Shown: positions 1 to 7,013 of the stretch, piece by piece
Layout of the letters: every line of letters starts with the position of its first letter
Position numbering within the stretch: the first letter of the stretch is position 1
Assembly (NCBI GenBank): GCA_964455935.1
Contig: CAYVZU010000129.1
Location: forward strand, 1-11,450
DNA: 11,450 nt
From: CAYVZU01 sp964455935
GTDB lineage: Bacteria; Fibrobacterota; CAYVZU01
Reading direction: 5' to 3'
Position numbers and translations under genes: made by a program
Notes under the pieces: model-generated
Databases searched by the model: none
What the model saw: the letters and a program-made list of their open reading frames with translations, nothing else
What the model was told of the DNA's origin: nothing

Positions 1-7
1 CCAGGGT

Positions 8-346
8 ATGAAATACACCCTTTTCTTAGTGTCCACCAAATCGGGGAAGGCTCATCATGCGGTAGCTGGACATAGGGCAGATACCTTCGATCATGAATAT
101 TCAGACGAGATGTCAGAATCTTTTTGGGACAACTGGATTGGGGAAGAAAAATCCTATTACGTATCCTGGAAAGATGCTCAAATATACTGGATTTTTGACC
201 AGGCGGGCGTACCCGGCTTGGAACCGGCATGCATGGCCAAGAACAGCGACTATGCTAACGAGACATGGGAAGAAGCAACTGACAATGCTGCGCCCGATGG
301 GGCACAATACCTAACCTGGTATACCGTAGGTAACCCAGTATACTGA
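8..346 (+). CDS. Hypothetical small acidic protein, possibly 5'-truncated by the window edge
   Basis: I do not recognise this 112-residue protein. It is rich in Asp, Glu, Trp and Tyr, has no signal peptide or membrane segment, and looks like a small soluble domain. The ATG at 8 is only the first one visible. The two codons before it are open, and there is too little sequence to look for a ribosome binding site, so the gene may begin outside the window. It ends at a TGA 32 nt before the next + strand gene, with no hairpin between them, so the two may be co-transcribed. I call it real because it is the longest frame here, its composition is protein-like, and the antisense frame over the same stretch looks like a shadow. 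Function unknown. Confidence 0.6.
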   Translation: MKYTLFLVSTKSGKAHHAVAGHRADTFDHEYSDEMSESFWDNWIGEEKSYYVSWKDAQIYWIFDQAGVPGLEPACMAKNSDYANETWEEATDNAAPDGAQYLTWYTVGNPVY

Positions 347-377
347 TAATTCTATCAAGACAAAAGAGGAATTCACA

Positions 378-1322
378 ATGAACAAGATACAAGCGATGCT
401 ATTCTGGACATTTGCTTTGACCATTGCGATAACCGCGGCGGCGCTTGACAAGACCGCAACTGCTTCCGAATATATAAGCGCACTGGGGTCCAAAGATGTT
501 TCCGCTGCGCCCGACCTGAAGGCGCCATCTCTTCTTGGTACCCAGGATGTGGGTGGGCGGCCGGTCATCTATGTCGTCGCCAAAGCGCTTTTTTCCGAGT
601 CCGAAATTGCCAGGCTCAAGGCAATTGTTGACAACAAGGGCAAAACCGCATATTCTAATAAAGAGGGGAAATACTACTTTCATAACGTCGCCCTGCAGAA
701 GATTCCCTTGTCGACCACCGACGACAATTCGCTCGCAGGTCTTAAGGTAAAGGCGGAGAGCATGATTCAGAAACTCCTTGGCAACAGCGCCGGGAATTTC
801 GTATTCGCCAATGCCGAAATGGACTCGGTTCTCCTTGATGGTGAGGAGAGCCCAAAGCTGACGGGGATGACCTATCGCTTCACGCGGAAACTCAACGGCC
901 GGCATATCATCGACAACACCGCCTATGCGCGCGTTTCTTTTGCCGGCAATGCGGAGCTATGCGCCTTTGAAATCGTCAACCCGGTCATCACGCCATTGCG
1001 GGCCGCTGACCGAATGGTCAAACTCGATGCGACGGGCAAAAGGCTCCAGGCTTATGCCGAGGAAAAGAAGACGGCTACGAAGAATGGGGTCAACGGCATG
1101 GAAACAATTCTCGTGAACGCCATCACAGCCGAAAAGGGCTATGATACCTATATCGCCCATAAGCAGGGGGGCCAGGTGCTGCTCATTCCGAATGCGACCT
1201 TTTACTGCAAATACCAACTCGCCAATGGCGACTCGTTCAAGAATTGGAAACATTTCTGTATTGACGCCGGCTACACTCAGAATCTGGAACCGGATATGAT
1301 AGAAGGCGAAATGCGGAGATAG
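378..1322 (+). CDS. Exported protein of unknown function
   Basis: This 314-residue protein starts with a typical signal peptide: Lys3, a hydrophobic core at about residues 7-22, and a probable cleavage site near residue 22-29. It should therefore act outside the cytoplasm. The start is supported by AGAGGA at 365-370, 7 nt before the ATG. I do not recognise the family. The stretch around residues 166-195 (YRFTRKLNGRHIIDN, then alternating hydrophobic residues) faintly recalls the propeptide-like FTP/PepSY pattern of a tyrosine, a 'KLNGR.II' turn and a following strand. I would not name it on that basis. Three or four cysteines in the second half could form disulfides in the periplasm. A strong hairpin follows 16 nt after the stop codon, so transcription of the first two genes probably ends there. 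Confidence 0.8.
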   Translation: MNKIQAMLFWTFALTIAITAAALDKTATASEYISALGSKDVSAAPDLKAPSLLGTQDVGGRPVIYVVAKALFSESEIARLKAIVDNKGKTAYSNKEGKYYFHNVALQKIPLSTTDDNSLAGLKVKAESMIQKLLGNSAGNFVFANAEMDSVLLDGEESPKLTGMTYRFTRKLNGRHIIDNTAYARVSFAGNAELCAFEIVNPVITPLRAADRMVKLDATGKRLQAYAEEKKTATKNGVNGMETILVNAITAEKGYDTYIAHKQGGQVLLIPNATFYCKYQLANGDSFKNWKHFCIDAGYTQNLEPDMIEGEMRR

Positions 1323-1338
1323 AAGCGATTGAACCAAT

Positions 1339-1368
1339 TGTCCAGCCGTTCGCGCAAACGGCTGGACA
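1339..1368 (+). terminator. 12-bp perfect hairpin after the exported protein
   Basis: TGTCCAGCCGTT (1339-1350) pairs perfectly with AACGGCTGGACA (1357-1368) around a 6-nt loop. It lies 16 nt after the stop at 1322. The following sequence, CCTTTGATG, has only a short T run, so it is a weak intrinsic terminator by the usual rule. It could instead protect the 3' end of the upstream mRNA. It sits between the exported protein and the propeller gene, which suits a transcript boundary. Confidence 0.6.
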
Positions 1369-1483
1369 CCTTTGATGAGCGCAAAGCAATCCACAATTGA
1401 GGTGTGTTTTGCGGGATTTCTTTGGGCCAAAAGCAATTCGATATTTTCTGCCACTTGCCAGGGCACCATTCCCGCGGAAGACG

Positions 1484-3682
1484 ATGTTAGCCCTATTGGT
1501 GATTATGGTACTTGCCGACAGGCAGCCGGGCTATGCTGCGGACTCCCGATGGGCTCTTGTTAATCCGCCGCTTACGGGAAGCGCCTTGAAAGATGTTTAC
1601 TTCATCTCCCCATCCACCGGATGGATTGTCGGCCAAGGTGGCATTATCCTGAATACGCGCGATTCCGGAAGTACCTGGACGATCCAACCAACACCCGTTG
1701 AATATCCGGGAACTTTGTTTTCCGTTGCTTTTATCGACAAAGATACCGGCTATGCCGTTGGCGGCGCTTTCGGCAGAACGTTTGCACTAAAAACCCACAA
1801 CGGCGGATTGCGCTGGATCGATGCGTCTTTGGAATTTCCGCAGGGCGGAATACGAAGGATTCATATCAAGGGTAATATGATCTGGGTCCAGATTTGGCGC
1901 AAGCCTTACAATATCGCGGTGACTAGAAACCGGTGCGCATCTTGGGAATCCTATACAATTGGGCCGGGCAGCATAGATGACATATTGTTCATAGACGATT
2001 CCATTGGATTCGCTTGCGGAGACAGGGGATTTATCGCCAAGACCACGAATGCGGGCGTTTACTGGGAAAAGTGCTCCGATACGCTCACAGGAGTATTCTA
2101 CAGGCTGCAGGCAACCGGCAACCGGATATATGCTCTGGGATGGACCTCCGGTAATCTGGTGGTTTCGCAAGACACCGGCAGAACCTGGATAGGAATAGTT
2201 AAAACCAGTATGCAACTCAATGCAATGCATTTCATACCGGGAAATAATGTTTACGTGGATGACGGCTTTGTAATCGGCAGTTACAACCCCAATAAGATTA
2301 TATCTTTCCGCAACGTTTCCCCAACAACGAATCCGCCTAATCTATTCGAATCAACGATTCAACCCCAGGTTTCTGCCATGGCTCTCCCGCAGCCCGATCG
2401 CGGGATTGGCGTATGCTGGAACGGGGCAATTCATCGTATCTTTGGTCTGGCGGATTCCAGTTATGAAATTACCCGCAATACAGGCGGCCACATTGGCGTT
2501 ATGGATTTCGGCGATTCGCTGCATGGCATTTGCGTTGTCGGCGACGGCACGCTTTTGATCACCAGTAATGCCGGAGCAACATGGGAAAGAACAGTGCGTA
2601 ATATTCCGGAAATACGCTGGCTTGCTTGCCTGGGAAAGGGCAAAGCCGTTGCTGGCACTGGACTTCCCAATGCCGGATTTGGGCAATATATCACCTTCGA
2701 CAACGGAAAGACCTGGTCACTTGCCGGCAATACAGATATCCGTGCCATCTATAAAGACGGCCCATGGTCCTCCACCCTGTATGCAAACGGCAACTCGGGA
2801 ATAGTCTGCTCCAAAGACGGCGGACTGACCTGGGGGGAACCTCGCGGAAGCCTATCATTTGCCAATCAAAGGCCCCGTGATGGATTTGGAAGCATGTATT
2901 TCAACAACCGTGGTGCAGGATGGGCTGTGAGTAAATATGGTGCGGTATGCAAGACTCTGGATTCCGGTTACAATTGGATCCCGGTCGGCAATATTCCCGA
3001 TAGTATCATTACCGCGGATATCTTCTTTCTGGACTCCCTGAACGGCTGGGTGTGCGGACAGTGGGGGTCATTTTCCGGCCCCTTACTCAATTCCCGCATT
3101 TATCGCACCGGCAACGGCGGCGCAACGTGGATGAGGCAGGAGAACATTAATTTTAACTGGAACCTGCAGTACCTTGCGCACCCAATAGACTGGCCGTTTC
3201 AGGCAAATGTCCTCAAGATCCGTGCAAAGGATTTCAATTTCATCTGGGCACTTACGGACAAGGGCGTGCTCCTTTCGACGGATACCGGCAATACATGGCA
3301 ACAGCAAACGCTTCCGCAGTATGCAAGTTTGTTCTTTAATATGGCCCTTCAGCCCAACGGCGAAGTCATTGCGGTTGGGGACAATAGCCGTATTTGGAAA
3401 CTGTCCTCTACTGCGGCCGGTATTCGCTACCCCGGCACACAAAGGCGTATTATCCATATCAGCGGCATGCCCGTATTGGCGGAAGGTATTGCCTATGACG
3501 TTTTGGGGCGAAAGATCTATGTCGGCAGCGGTTCTGGCATTGCAGGTATTTCGCCGGTTCCGCGCCTGGCTTCCGGGTTTTACGTTCTGGGAACGTGTGC
3601 TGCAAATCCGGTGGGCCCGCCACCCAATGCAAAGAAAGCCCGGCCCAAGGCGAGAATTCGGAGCCTTCGCAAAGCGGAATGA
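1484..3682 (+). CDS. Secreted Asp-box (BNR/YCF48-like) beta-propeller protein
   Basis: The product (732 residues from this start) is a large secreted repeat protein. It begins with a hydrophobic stretch ending near GYAA (residues 1-19), then carries at least eleven Asp-box turns of the S/T-x-D/N-x-G-x-T-W type, at roughly residues 58-65, 102-111, 147-154, 185-194, 227-235, 360-367, 404-411, 443-450, 490-498, 541-549 and 598-605. Many follow the YCF48/BNR pattern 'v.F.d...GW.VG..G'. This predicts one or two beta-propellers used for binding at the surface or outside the cell; no catalytic residues can be assigned. The end contains AYDVLGRKI and LASGFYVL (about 670-702), like the C-terminal beta-sandwich of type IX-secreted proteins, followed by an unusual Pro/Arg/Lys-rich tail. 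The frame is open upstream to a TTG at 1397, but ATG 1484 gives a compact signal peptide and has GGAAG just upstream, with a short spacer. The start is therefore uncertain. Confidence 0.82.
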   Translation: MLALLVIMVLADRQPGYAADSRWALVNPPLTGSALKDVYFISPSTGWIVGQGGIILNTRDSGSTWTIQPTPVEYPGTLFSVAFIDKDTGYAVGGAFGRTFALKTHNGGLRWIDASLEFPQGGIRRIHIKGNMIWVQIWRKPYNIAVTRNRCASWESYTIGPGSIDDILFIDDSIGFACGDRGFIAKTTNAGVYWEKCSDTLTGVFYRLQATGNRIYALGWTSGNLVVSQDTGRTWIGIVKTSMQLNAMHFIPGNNVYVDDGFVIGSYNPNKIISFRNVSPTTNPPNLFESTIQPQVSAMALPQPDRGIGVCWNGAIHRIFGLADSSYEITRNTGGHIGVMDFGDSLHGICVVGDGTLLITSNAGATWERTVRNIPEIRWLACLGKGKAVAGTGLPNAGFGQYITFDNGKTWSLAGNTDIRAIYKDGPWSSTLYANGNSGIVCSKDGGLTWGEPRGSLSFANQRPRDGFGSMYFNNRGAGWAVSKYGAVCKTLDSGYNWIPVGNIPDSIITADIFFLDSLNGWVCGQWGSFSGPLLNSRIYRTGNGGATWMRQENINFNWNLQYLAHPIDWPFQANVLKIRAKDFNFIWALTDKGVLLSTDTGNTWQQQTLPQYASLFFNMALQPNGEVIAVGDNSRIWKLSSTAAGIRYPGTQRRIIHISGMPVLAEGIAYDVLGRKIYVGSGSGIAGISPVPRLASGFYVLGTCAANPVGPPPNAKKARPKARIRSLRKAE

Positions 3683-3719
3683 TTTTGGTGCGACACTACA
3701 TGGATACGGGCGGGTGGGC

Positions 3720-3968
3720 ATGAAGCATTGTTGTCTCCTCATCGTTTTTCTTGCGGCAATCCTTGGTTGCGACAAAGGCATGGATCCTATTTTGGCCATG
3801 GCGGATATTTCCGGTCAATGGCTCAATGCGCCAACAAATACTTACGGCGAAAGAGTAACCCGTTTATATGAGTTCGGCAATTCAAGTTTTCGCTATAAGG
3901 CACGATTTGATGCGGGCTGCAATAACCCTATTGTTTACAATTTTGGGATAGGTGCCAAATGCGCATGA
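3720..3968 (+). CDS. Truncated lipoprotein paralogue (82 residues)
   Basis: It begins with a lipoprotein signal peptide: MKHCC, a hydrophobic core, then AAILGC with the lipidated cysteine at residue 17, followed by DKG. Residues 28-67 match residues 28-67 of the lipoprotein at 5545-5967 without gaps (35 of 40 identical; 106 of 120 bases). After residue 67 the match stops abruptly. Fifteen unrelated residues follow, then a stop, whereas the intact paralogue has 73 more residues. The product therefore lacks the second half of the fold and is probably a decaying gene, though the frame is intact and could still be translated and lipidated. It lies 37 nt after the propeller gene. Its stop overlaps the start of the next gene (ATG at 3959, and an ATGA overlap at 3965). 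The start has only a G-rich stretch as a ribosome binding site. Confidence 0.7.
   Translation: MKHCCLLIVFLAAILGCDKGMDPILAMADISGQWLNAPTNTYGERVTRLYEFGNSSFRYKARFDAGCNNPIVYNFGIGAKCA
3801..3920 (+). repeat. Duplicated lipoprotein segment, copy 1
   Basis: A 120-base stretch that matches 5626-5745 in the same orientation at 106 of 120 positions, without gaps. Nine of the fourteen differences are synonymous. The similarity fades gradually upstream into the signal peptide but ends sharply at 3920, which marks the breakpoint of the truncated gene. Confidence 0.88.
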
Positions 3969-5512
3969 CCGTATCTCTGGTTTTCATCTTCATCTCCTTT
4001 TGCATGGCGGGCCAACAGAAGCGGCTTAATGCGACGATCCCAGCCACCCCTTCCGACAGCTTGGCCATATCCCCTGCCGACAGCTCAACATTCTATGCCG
4101 GCGATACAATTTCGTTCGAATGCGCACTTTCCGCTCCGCATAAGATCAACTCGGTTCAATGGACATCGGACCTGGACGGCACTCTTGGCCAGGGCACACA
4201 ACTCAAGAAATGGGATTTATCCGAGGGCAACCATGTCATCACGGCAACGGCCAATCTCGATGGCAATATCCAAGCAACCAAAAGCATCTTGCTTACGGTT
4301 TTGGCCTATGATGATGTGGAGGTCTACTGTGCCGGCGGAAATAGCGCTAAAGGCGTTTACTGGCAAAACGGGGTTTTATGCGAGGTTTCCACCCCCCCTC
4401 CAAGGGAATTCACGCAGATCGCATGCTCCGGCCAAAATGTTTACCTTTTGGAAGCAGGAGGACTTTGGATAAATGGACAAAAAACGGATTTGCCCAATAT
4501 GGGTTATCCGAATTTTTCATCGATCTCCGTAGATGGAGAAGATCTGTTTGTTGCTGGTTGGAACGGTACACCTTTTGTCGATAGTCGTGGATGCTATTGG
4601 AAGAATGGTGCCCAAACCCGTCTTTCGGACATTTACTTCTGCCGGTCCATCTATTCTCAACACGGCTTAATGTTGATTGCCGGATCCGACAGCACCGGAG
4701 AAAAACGCAACCTTCTTTGGATAAATGGCAGTGTATTAGATGCAGACACCGTTAATAGAACGACTTACGTTGGCCTATATGCCGGGCAGCCATGCATGGC
4801 TGGCCATGAATCCGTTTTATATGCGGATATGTCATTTGATGCAGGATGGGTCTGGCGGAACGGCAATATTACCCGTATTTATGCAGATTCATCCAAAGGC
4901 AATCCTTTTGGCAGGATTCACCCGGAAAGTTTTTTCTCATATGGGGATGACATTTATTGCGTTGGTGCCGACTATTCCGAATTTAAATTCTGGATATGGA
5001 AAAATGGCCAAGCTTCCCCTTGGTATGATAGCTGCACGGCCACGGCAATCTATATACAACATGGCCATGTATTTGTCGCCGGCAGCAAATGGCTGGGCGG
5101 TGGTTCGCACCAGCTCTGCTATTGGCGCAACGGCAAACGCTATGACCTGCCCGGCGGGGAAAAGGGATACAGCATAAAGTCAATTTACGTGGTGGACAGA
5201 AAGGGTTCTTCCTCCATTCGGTCAAAACCCAACCAAGCTATGGCACCGGCATCCAATTCCATGCTTTTTAAATCAGCATCCTGGTCCAAGGGCAAACTAC
5301 GGCTTGGCTTCACACTCCCCGTGAGTGCGCGGGTTAATATTCGAATCACCGACATCGCCGGCAAGAAAGTGTTTTCCCGCGACATGGGCCTGATAGCCAA
5401 GGGCAAACACAATCGCGACTTTGGCAACGTGGTACTCGCCAGCAGCGAATACGTGATCCATCTCGATAGCCAGGAAAAATCCGTTGCGCGCAAAATCGTG
5501 GTTGCGCGGTAG
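3959..5512 (+). CDS. Secreted Ig-like plus W-x-N-G-repeat propeller protein with C-terminal sorting-like domain
   Basis: A 517-residue exported protein. Residues 1-18 form a signal peptide. Residues 34-116 look like an Ig/PKD-like beta-sandwich (AGDTISFECAL, then a HVITATANLDG strand). The core at 120-400 holds seven W-x-N-G turns, at Trp135, 170, 214, 254, 299, 347 and 389, spaced 35-48 residues apart. They alternate with strands such as IYCVGADY and VFVAGSKW, so I infer a seven-bladed propeller. Residues 436-517 resemble the C-terminal beta-sandwich of type IX-secreted or FlgD-like proteins: ITDIAGKKVFSRD, a KGKH turn, SSEYVIHL, and a basic end. The likely role is surface or extracellular binding; the ligand is unknown. 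GGGATAGG at 3945-3952 favours the ATG at 3959, although ATG 3965 forms an ATGA overlap with the preceding stop. The intact lipoprotein follows after 32 nt. Confidence 0.85.
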   Translation: MRMTVSLVFIFISFCMAGQQKRLNATIPATPSDSLAISPADSSTFYAGDTISFECALSAPHKINSVQWTSDLDGTLGQGTQLKKWDLSEGNHVITATANLDGNIQATKSILLTVLAYDDVEVYCAGGNSAKGVYWQNGVLCEVSTPPPREFTQIACSGQNVYLLEAGGLWINGQKTDLPNMGYPNFSSISVDGEDLFVAGWNGTPFVDSRGCYWKNGAQTRLSDIYFCRSIYSQHGLMLIAGSDSTGEKRNLLWINGSVLDADTVNRTTYVGLYAGQPCMAGHESVLYADMSFDAGWVWRNGNITRIYADSSKGNPFGRIHPESFFSYGDDIYCVGADYSEFKFWIWKNGQASPWYDSCTATAIYIQHGHVFVAGSKWLGGGSHQLCYWRNGKRYDLPGGEKGYSIKSIYVVDRKGSSSIRSKPNQAMAPASNSMLFKSASWSKGKLRLGFTLPVSARVNIRITDIAGKKVFSRDMGLIAKGKHNRDFGNVVLASSEYVIHLDSQEKSVARKIVVAR

Positions 5513-5532
5513 ATGCGTGTGAATATTTGCAC

Positions 5533-5537
5533 AGGAG
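5533..5537 (+). promoter_or_regulatory. Ribosome binding site that fixes a GTG start
   Basis: AGGAG lies 7 nt before the GTG at 5545. The nearest ATG, at 5540, is out of frame and meets TGA after one more codon, and the in-frame TTG at 5527 lies upstream of this site. The ribosome binding site therefore supports GTG 5545 as the start of the lipoprotein. Confidence 0.7.
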
Positions 5538-5544
5538 ATATGGA

Positions 5545-5967
5545 GTGACGCAATCTCTTGCGGCAATTGTTTTCCTTGTGGTGTTTCTTAGTTGCGATAA
5601 GGGAATAGACCTTGCGCCATCCGAAGCCGATATTTCCGGTCAATGGTTCAATGCGCCAACCAATACCTACGGCGGAAGAGTAACCCGTTTATACCAGTTC
5701 AGCGATTCAAGCTTTCGTTATAAGGCACGATTCGATGCCGGTTGCGACAGCACCGCTCTTGGCATAATTTGCCATCCCGGATTTGCTGTTGATTCAGATA
5801 GCGGCTCTTTTTCAATTTTGGCCGATTCCCTGCTTCTCAATGGCAAACGTCATGGTGCCAAGCGATACGGATTTTCGGCAAGCAGCGACAGCCTTTTTCT
5901 CGCGGATTCTGCCTCAACAATCCCGCTTGCCCGCGACACCAAGTCTTGGGATTCATATGGATGGTAG
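5545..5967 (+). CDS. Small lipoprotein, lipocalin-like (intact copy)
   Basis: The product is 140 residues from the GTG start. It has a lipoprotein signal (hydrophobic residues 5-15, then FLSC with Cys17) followed by DKGID, so signal peptidase II should process it. The mature part starts with ISGQWFN, then a YQFSDSSFRYKARFD strand pair, SGSFSILADSLLL and RYGFSASSDSLFLAD. This pattern of 'G.W', 'Y.F....F.Y' and 'G.......L.L' strands recalls small lipocalin-like lipoproteins; that is an inference from pattern only. Residues 28-67 are nearly the same as the truncated paralogue at 3720-3968. Its place directly after the propeller gene suggests co-expression and perhaps a shared surface function. 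Its membrane and side cannot be fixed from sequence: Asp at +2 means inner-membrane retention in E. coli, but that rule does not carry over to other phyla. A terminator-like hairpin follows. Confidence 0.8.
   Translation: MTQSLAAIVFLVVFLSCDKGIDLAPSEADISGQWFNAPTNTYGGRVTRLYQFSDSSFRYKARFDAGCDSTALGIICHPGFAVDSDSGSFSILADSLLLNGKRHGAKRYGFSASSDSLFLADSASTIPLARDTKSWDSYGW
5626..5745 (+). repeat. Duplicated lipoprotein segment, copy 2
   Basis: The intact partner of 3801-3920: 120 bases with 14 differences and no gaps, in the same orientation, 1825 bp downstream. In this copy the frame continues for another 73 residues beyond the matching block. Confidence 0.88.
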
Positions 5968-5997
5968 GGCGCCAGGCTGCTGCTGATGTTAATGAAT

Positions 5998-6026
5998 CGC
6001 CCCGCTTGAAGCGGGCGGTGGCTTTT
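5998..6026 (+). terminator. Terminator-like hairpin after the lipoprotein
   Basis: CCCGC (6001-6005) pairs with GCGGG (6011-6015) around TTGAA. The stem can be lengthened by CG/CG pairs across one bulged C. A TTTT run appears at 6023-6026, seven bases after the stem, which is late for a strong intrinsic terminator. It lies 30 nt after the lipoprotein stop and 40 nt before the stop of the convergent STAS gene, where a terminator is expected. Confidence 0.5.
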
Positions 6027-6056
6027 GCGCTATGCGCCGTGCGCCGGCAAGCTCGA

Positions 6057-6431
6057 TCAGACCGCAACGGTCAATGGAGCCAAGGCGGATTCGGGGGAAA
6101 CCCAGGCCAAAAGAAGCTTCATGGATGAAAAGACATGGACCAGCCTGTCAATGCCCGCGGCGCGCAGGATCTTCTGAATGGATTGATCCGGTTCGATAAT
6201 CAGGACAAGCGTGGTGTCGTATTTGCGCGATTCCTTGACCAGAGAAACCAGGAGTCCGCAAACGCTGGCCCGGGCAAATGAGGCCCGCGTCAAATTCAGA
6301 GCCACTGTCCGTTTTGCCGCAATCAACTCGCGAGCGGCGTTTTGAACCAAAACCAGATCACGGCCCTGCTCGATTTCACCGGCAATCTCCAAAATGCCGA
6401 ATTCCGGCTCTTCCAGCGTTCTATAATCCAT
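6057..6431 (-). CDS. STAS-domain protein (anti-sigma factor antagonist-like), phospho-acceptor site degenerate
   Basis: The 124-residue product has the STAS layout: an N-terminal strand (FGILEIAGEIEQ), a helix, VALNLTRASF as the central strand, the helix SVCGLLVSLVKESRKY, the strand TTLVLIIE, and a C-terminal helix pair ending in IDRLVHVFSS. STAS proteins of the SpoIIAA/RsbV type bind anti-sigma kinases and are switched by phosphorylation of a serine in a D-S-S-G loop. From memory of B. subtilis SpoIIAA, LNLEDLSFMDSSGLG aligns without gaps to LNLTRASFARASVCG here. The Asp is then Arg54 and the phospho-serine is Ala55, so this protein probably cannot be switched in the usual way. I chose ATG 6431 over an upstream ATG at 6479 because GGAGG (complement of 6436-6440) sits 4 nt before it and the domain starts there. 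No kinase or phosphatase partner lies nearby. Confidence 0.85.
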   Translation of the reverse strand: MDYRTLEEPEFGILEIAGEIEQGRDLVLVQNAARELIAAKRTVALNLTRASFARASVCGLLVSLVKESRKYDTTLVLIIEPDQSIQKILRAAGIDRLVHVFSSMKLLLAWVSPESALAPLTVAV

Positions 6432-6767
6432 AGCGCCTCCGTCTCTATTCCCAATATCGGCATGACCACCCAATACCATGAGAAGGCCCGTCGATTTCCG
6501 CGAACTGGGGGAAAATGCGGTTTTCCGTCAAATTTTCCGCATGAGTCTGCAATTTGGCCCCAAAATTTCGCAGGCGCACACCGGGCTATAAATCCTCTGC
6601 ATTTCCAGTTGGGAGTGAGCGCTTAATGTGTTGGACAAATTTTCCACGAGTATTTAGGTTTATTAGCAGGTCCGCTTTGGGGCTGGCAAAGATGTGCGCC
6701 GCAGGTCGTGTGGAGCATGCTGCCCTGTCTGGCCGAATGGTAGCGCAAAAAGAGGAAAGGAGAGACC
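6432..6767. other. Divergent intergenic region between the STAS and DUF350 genes
   Basis: No convincing gene is present; the short frames crossing it have no supporting composition or start. It should hold promoters for both neighbours. Visible features are a small hairpin, GGAAAA-TGCGG-TTTTCC (6510-6526), three TTTTCC words (6521, 6535 and 6641, approximate positions) and the GTATTTAGG motif at 6650-6664, which has a TTGGAC word 14 nt upstream. I cannot assign a clear sigma-70 promoter with normal spacing. Confidence 0.5.
6650..6664 (+). promoter_or_regulatory. GTATTTAGG motif, copy upstream of the DUF350 gene
   Basis: GTATTTAGGTTTATT. The same 15 bases occur on the minus strand at 11090-11104, and the core GTATTTAGG occurs again at 11365-11373. 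This copy lies 103 nt before the DUF350 start and points towards it. It may be a promoter element, operator or leader element; which one cannot be told from the sequence. Confidence 0.35.
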
Positions 6768-7013
6768 ATGGGCGATTTGTTTTCGTTCGACGGGATGGTT
6801 CTTACCCTCATCAGAACCTACCTCATTAATTTCATTTACATCATCACAAAAGCCGTGGTGTTCGTGATTTCCTGCTACATGAGCTGGCGCATTTTCGACT
6901 GGATGGAGAAAATCGACATGCGCGCGGAAATTACCGAACGCAAGAACCTGGGCGCCGCCATTATGATGGCCTCGATTTTCCTGGGGTTGGGCTATGTCAT
7001 TGGTCAGATCTAG
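6768..7013 (+). CDS. DUF350-type small membrane protein, single-repeat form
   Basis: An 81-residue protein with two membrane segments, about residues 18-40 and 61-80, joined by a charged loop (DWMEKIDMRAEITERKN). The sequence ERKNLGAAIMMASIFLGLGY fits the DUF350 (YjfL) pattern, in which a charged stretch and an Asn lead into an alanine-rich helix. Family members usually carry the unit twice (four membrane segments, about 130 residues). This one has a single unit, so it would have to work as a dimer or higher oligomer, or it is a shortened form. The molecular function of DUF350 is not established. The start is well supported by AGGAG at 6758-6762, 5 nt before the ATG. The last 20 bases overlap the start of the lytic transglycosylase gene, which suggests translational coupling and a shared envelope role. 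Confidence 0.8.
   Translation: MGDLFSFDGMVLTLIRTYLINFIYIITKAVVFVISCYMSWRIFDWMEKIDMRAEITERKNLGAAIMMASIFLGLGYVIGQI

Noticed and set aside
339..344. TATACT as a -10 box for the exported protein gene
   Set aside because: No matching -35 at normal spacing, and it overlaps the end of the previous gene, so co-transcription is as likely.
399..905. Minus-strand frame of 168 codons opposite the exported protein
   Set aside because: The + strand frame has a signal peptide and ribosome binding site; the antisense frame has neither.
1397..1483. Upstream TTG start for the Asp-box propeller
   Set aside because: It has no ribosome binding site and would put a long basic segment before the hydrophobic export signal. 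ATG 1484 is preferred, though not proven.
3207..3719. Upstream extension of the truncated lipoprotein frame
   Set aside because: It overlaps the propeller gene in another frame with no homology. The lipoprotein signal peptide begins at 3720.
6547..6557. CTGCAATTTGG, also found on the minus strand at 10975-10985
   Set aside because: An 11-base match is expected many times by chance in a window this size, and its order relative to the GTATTTAGG motif differs between the two sites.
6342..6829. + strand frames over the divergent intergenic region
   Set aside because: They overlap the STAS and DUF350 genes, lack ribosome binding sites, and have a composition unlike real proteins here.
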